From a virus, in the IMG/VR virus record IMGVR_UViG_3300044294_000054, positions 1 through 37,349 of that record: DNA of 37,349 bases. The stretch is one strand, 5' to 3'. A model generated the notes under the pieces. That model searched no databases, was not told where the DNA came from, and saw only the letters and a program-made list of their open reading frames with translations. Below, in pieces: positions 34,908 through 37,349 of the stretch; position 1 is the stretch's first letter; each line of letters opens with the position of its first letter. The position numbers were made by a program, and so were the translations under genes.

Positions 34908-37349
34908 TGGCAAATTCAAGAACACGTATTTACGACCAAGAGGATTACGGGGACCTTTTCGAGGCTCACTCCAAATCACGGGAATTTAACCCTGTTGCTG
35001 CTTATGATCCTTCAAGCCAAATTCAGGAACGGACTCAGCAACGCCTGAGTGACATCCAAATGCTGGCTCGTGGCGCACAGCGTCAGTACGAGCTGGATCA
35101 GATGTACCTTAAGGCTGAGGGTGATAAGGGTCTACGCAGCCTGAGCTTACAATCAACCCAGTCTCAAACGACATTTGAGAACATTAAGTCTCTTCTGTCT
35201 CTTTCTCCATTGGTGGCTAAAACCTATGAAACCATCAAGCAGAATGCTGATCAATACAAATCTGAAGTCAAGGAAATAGAAGCTGTAGGTTTGGGGCTTG
35301 ACCCAAATATCAAAGCTACTCCTGAGCAATATCAGCATGAGAAGGAAAAACAAACTGCCATCAAAGCAGATTCCACTGCTGCTGCACAAGTTGCTACTGA
35401 TCTCAAGAAGGATGGCACGATTGAGGGTCAAAGTGTTGCCCATGCTATTCAGCAGACAACTGTCTACCAGGCGCTAAAGGGGGCTGAAAATAACACCTTT
35501 GCCGCTATCGCAGCATATCCTGCATTCCTTGCTGAGTTTGAGAACGCAACACCTGCTGATAAGAAACCGCGCACCCCTGCTGAAACTTCAGCATTTCTGG
35601 TTGAAGCAAATCGTCTGTTCTTTAGGCAGACCGGTATGTTTGGGGCTTCTCATGAAGACAAGCTCAGGCTCTCCCGGTCAATGTCTGGTATTGGTCAGAA
35701 TTTCCTACTTCAGCAGGTCTCCAAATTTATTAAGAACGAGCGCGAAGAGAACCTAGCTGATGCTAGAGCTTTTGTGTCCACAATGGTGGATGCATATGGA
35801 ACCGAAAAAGCTATAAGTGCCCAGGACGTATGGAACCGTACATCTGCGCGTTTTTTACAAGGAAACCTTGGCTATGGCGACAACCCCAGAGGTGCCAATA
35901 GAGCTGCTCTAGAAGCACTGCTAAGTGAGGCTGTTGATTCTAAGAACATGTCTTTGTTGAATGCTCTTCGTGAAATTGAGAAAGTCCCCGGAAACAAGGG
36001 CACTCAACTAGGTAAAGAGTATGACGATGTCTTTGATAAGTACGAACGTCAAATTCGTCAACAAGCTATTCAGGATAGCAATCTCCGCAACGCAGAAGAT
36101 AAGGTCAAACTTGATGAAGTCCTCCGCAAGTTCTATGATAATCCAACCGCACCTGGGGCTCGTCGTGAGGTAATTGATGCCCTGCTTGCTATTGGCACTG
36201 AGGATGCCCTCAAACAAGCGCAGGCACTGTCGGAGAAAGGCTTTAACTACGATCCTACTAAGGCTCTTGAGCTTGAGCGTATGCGCTCTGATGGTAAGAA
36301 GATTGACCAAGATCAGCTTAACCAGCTGATGAAGGATGGGGTGATCAGTGCTGATGAATACAAGCGATTTGCCATTCGAGGTCCTGCTGCTGATGCAGAA
36401 AAGGATGTTGATAAATTTCTTAACTCAGTTGGTGGTAGCTACAAGGCTGCTATGCAAAACAATGCTCCCGCAAACGCCCTATCCCAGGAACTGAAGCTGC
36501 AATTGATTGCAAGGCATCAGCTATTCATGCATGAGCTGAAGCAGAGTTTGATGATGGAGATTGGAGTAAATCCTAGTCTTGCTAAAGACAATGCTGCACT
36601 TTCTAAGATGGTAGAGGCTAAAGCAGCAAATCTCATGAAGCGGTCATATTACCTTCTCCAAAGGGATCCTGAGAAGGGTTACTACTTCGTGGGTGACCTA
36701 AACGCAACTCGTCTTTACGTCAAGGCATGGCGCGGGGACCATTATGACTTCTCGTCATTGCCTGCCGAAAAGCTCTTTGGCAATAAGGTGTCATTATCAG
36801 TAGGCCAAGTGAGCCCTAGTAGGGATCGCTTTGTTTCCTATGACAGTCTTCGTAGCGATGTGAAGGCTGCCATAAGTGGTAAGGATGCTTCTAACAATAC
36901 TCGACTCATTGCAAAGCACTTTGGTCTTAGCACTCCAGCATTTATTAATCAGCAGCTGAAGGCCTATGGACTTCCTGGACTTGCAGATATCCGTAAAAAA
37001 CCTGAAGGTCGAGCATTGATGCCTGGTGCTGACGGTGATATCCGCAATGCTTCACAAGCAATGCAACTGTTCAGATCATATGGCTTTCCTAAGAAAGGAG
37101 CTGCTGTCTTGTCTGGCAATCTTCAGCAAGAATCAGGGTTACGTGGACGCCATGAGTGGGTCCTTAATGATGGTGCGGGGCGTAATGGCGGCATTGTTTC
37201 TTGGAATCGAGATCGACTACGTGCACTTGAAAGGAGGTATGGCAGGAACGTTAAAAATATCACTGAGATGGAGCAGCTTAAATTCATGATCGATGAAATG
37301 AAGACACACTACAAAGCGGCATACCGCATCTTCATGAATCCTAATTCCA
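34907..37349 (+). CDS. Large internal virion protein (gp15/gp16-like), cut by the window edge
   Basis: The frame opens at 34907 (MANSRTRIYDQEDYGDLFEA) and stays open to the window end, giving 814 residues without a stop. Most of it is charged helix, as in T7 gp15. Near residues 725-810 it has a phage tail lysozyme-like domain: AVLSGNLQQESGLRG with the catalytic Glu at about 742, NGGIVSWNRDRLRALERRYG, and a QLKFMIDEM helix. T7 puts its lytic transglycosylase at the N-terminus of gp16, so this gene may be a gp15 with a C-terminal hydrolase, or part of a longer gp15-16-type protein. Such proteins form the periplasmic tunnel and locally open peptidoglycan during DNA entry. Confidence 0.85.
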   Translation, partial: MANSRTRIYDQEDYGDLFEAHSKSREFNPVAAYDPSSQIQERTQQRLSDIQMLARGAQRQYELDQMYLKAEGDKGLRSLSLQSTQSQTTFENIKSLLSLSPLVAKTYETIKQNADQYKSEVKEIEAVGLGLDPNIKATPEQYQHEKEKQTAIKADSTAAAQVATDLKKDGTIEGQSVAHAIQQTTVYQALKGAENNTFAAIAAYPAFLAEFENATPADKKPRTPAETSAFLVEANRLFFRQTGMFGASHEDKLRLSRSMSGIGQNFLLQQVSKFIKNEREENLADARAFVSTMVDAYGTEKAISAQDVWNRTSARFLQGNLGYGDNPRGANRAALEALLSEAVDSKNMSLLNALREIEKVPGNKGTQLGKEYDDVFDKYERQIRQQAIQDSNLRNAEDKVKLDEVLRKFYDNPTAPGARREVIDALLAIGTEDALKQAQALSEKGFNYDPTKALELERMRSDGKKIDQDQLNQLMKDGVISADEYKRFAIRGPAADAEKDVDKFLNSVGGSYKAAMQNNAPANALSQELKLQLIARHQLFMHELKQSLMMEIGVNPSLAKDNAALSKMVEAKAANLMKRSYYLLQRDPEKGYYFVGDLNATRLYVKAWRGDHYDFSSLPAEKLFGNKVSLSVGQVSPSRDRFVSYDSLRSDVKAAISGKDASNNTRLIAKHFGLSTPAFINQQLKAYGLPGLADIRKKPEGRALMPGADGDIRNASQAMQLFRSYGFPKKGAAVLSGNLQQESGLRGRHEWVLNDGAGRNGGIVSWNRDRLRALERRYGRNVKNITEMEQLKFMIDEMKTHYKAAYRIFMNPNS

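Overview
The window is most of the genome of a T7-like podovirus that infects cyanobacteria (autographivirus-type cyanophage, the P-SSP7 / P60 / S-CBP kind), probably of Synechococcus or Cyanobium. The evidence is the T7 gene set in T7 order on one strand (single-subunit RNA polymerase, gp2.5-like SSB, endonuclease I, primase-helicase, A-family DNA polymerase, gp6-like exonuclease, portal, scaffold, capsid, gp11/gp12 tubular proteins, gp13/gp14/gp15-16 internal proteins, tail fibre, two terminase subunits), combined with cyanophage accessory genes: class I ribonucleotide reductase, ThyX, MazG-like hydrolase, an NblA-like protein, and an integrase beside a tRNA-Leu half. I assign every coding gene to the + strand. 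The window edges cut two genes: the last ORF (internal virion protein) runs off the right edge and the first is the C-terminal part of a tail fibre. The window is therefore a circularly permuted, incomplete view, with the rest of the internal-protein/tail-fibre region missing.

Layout. 1-4539: tail-fibre region, including an unusual cassette made of a fibre with a Cys-rich C-terminus, an unknown AT-rich gene, a SPASM-type radical SAM enzyme and a 2OG-Fe(II) oxygenase-like enzyme. 4505-5483: lysis genes (small membrane protein, C39-like peptidase, membrane plus coiled-coil protein). 5492-9051: packaging (TerS, basic protein, HNH, tail-lysozyme-like protein, a 37-codon ORF, TerL). 9052-10470: ThyX, a small gene and non-coding DNA with terminators, G-quadruplex-type tracts and promoter-like repeats; the physical genome ends probably lie here. 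10470-12337: small unknown early genes. 12361-16508: RNA polymerase, then a wHTH regulator, tyrosine integrase and the 5' half of a tRNA-Leu(CAG) gene as likely attP. 16541-26186: replication and nucleotide metabolism, tightly packed with ATGA/TGATG overlaps. 26191-37349: virion morphogenesis.

How the genes work together. Host RNA polymerase presumably reads the early genes and the phage polymerase the rest. The gp3/gp6-like nucleases degrade host DNA and the RNR (NrdA/NrdB, perhaps reduced by the phage thioredoxin-like protein), MazG-like protein and ThyX supply nucleotides for gp4/gp5/gp2.5-type replication. The NblA-like protein may release amino acids from phycobilisomes. Structural genes assemble a short-tailed virion and the C39-like peptidase lyses the cell. 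The integrase and tRNA half suggest lysogeny is possible.

The most interesting hypothesis is that the tail fibre at 545-1879 is post-translationally modified. All eight of its cysteines sit in the last 42 residues, each directly preceded by Asn or Asp, and the enzymes encoded just downstream belong to classes that modify peptides. This rests on reading by eye; no database search was possible.
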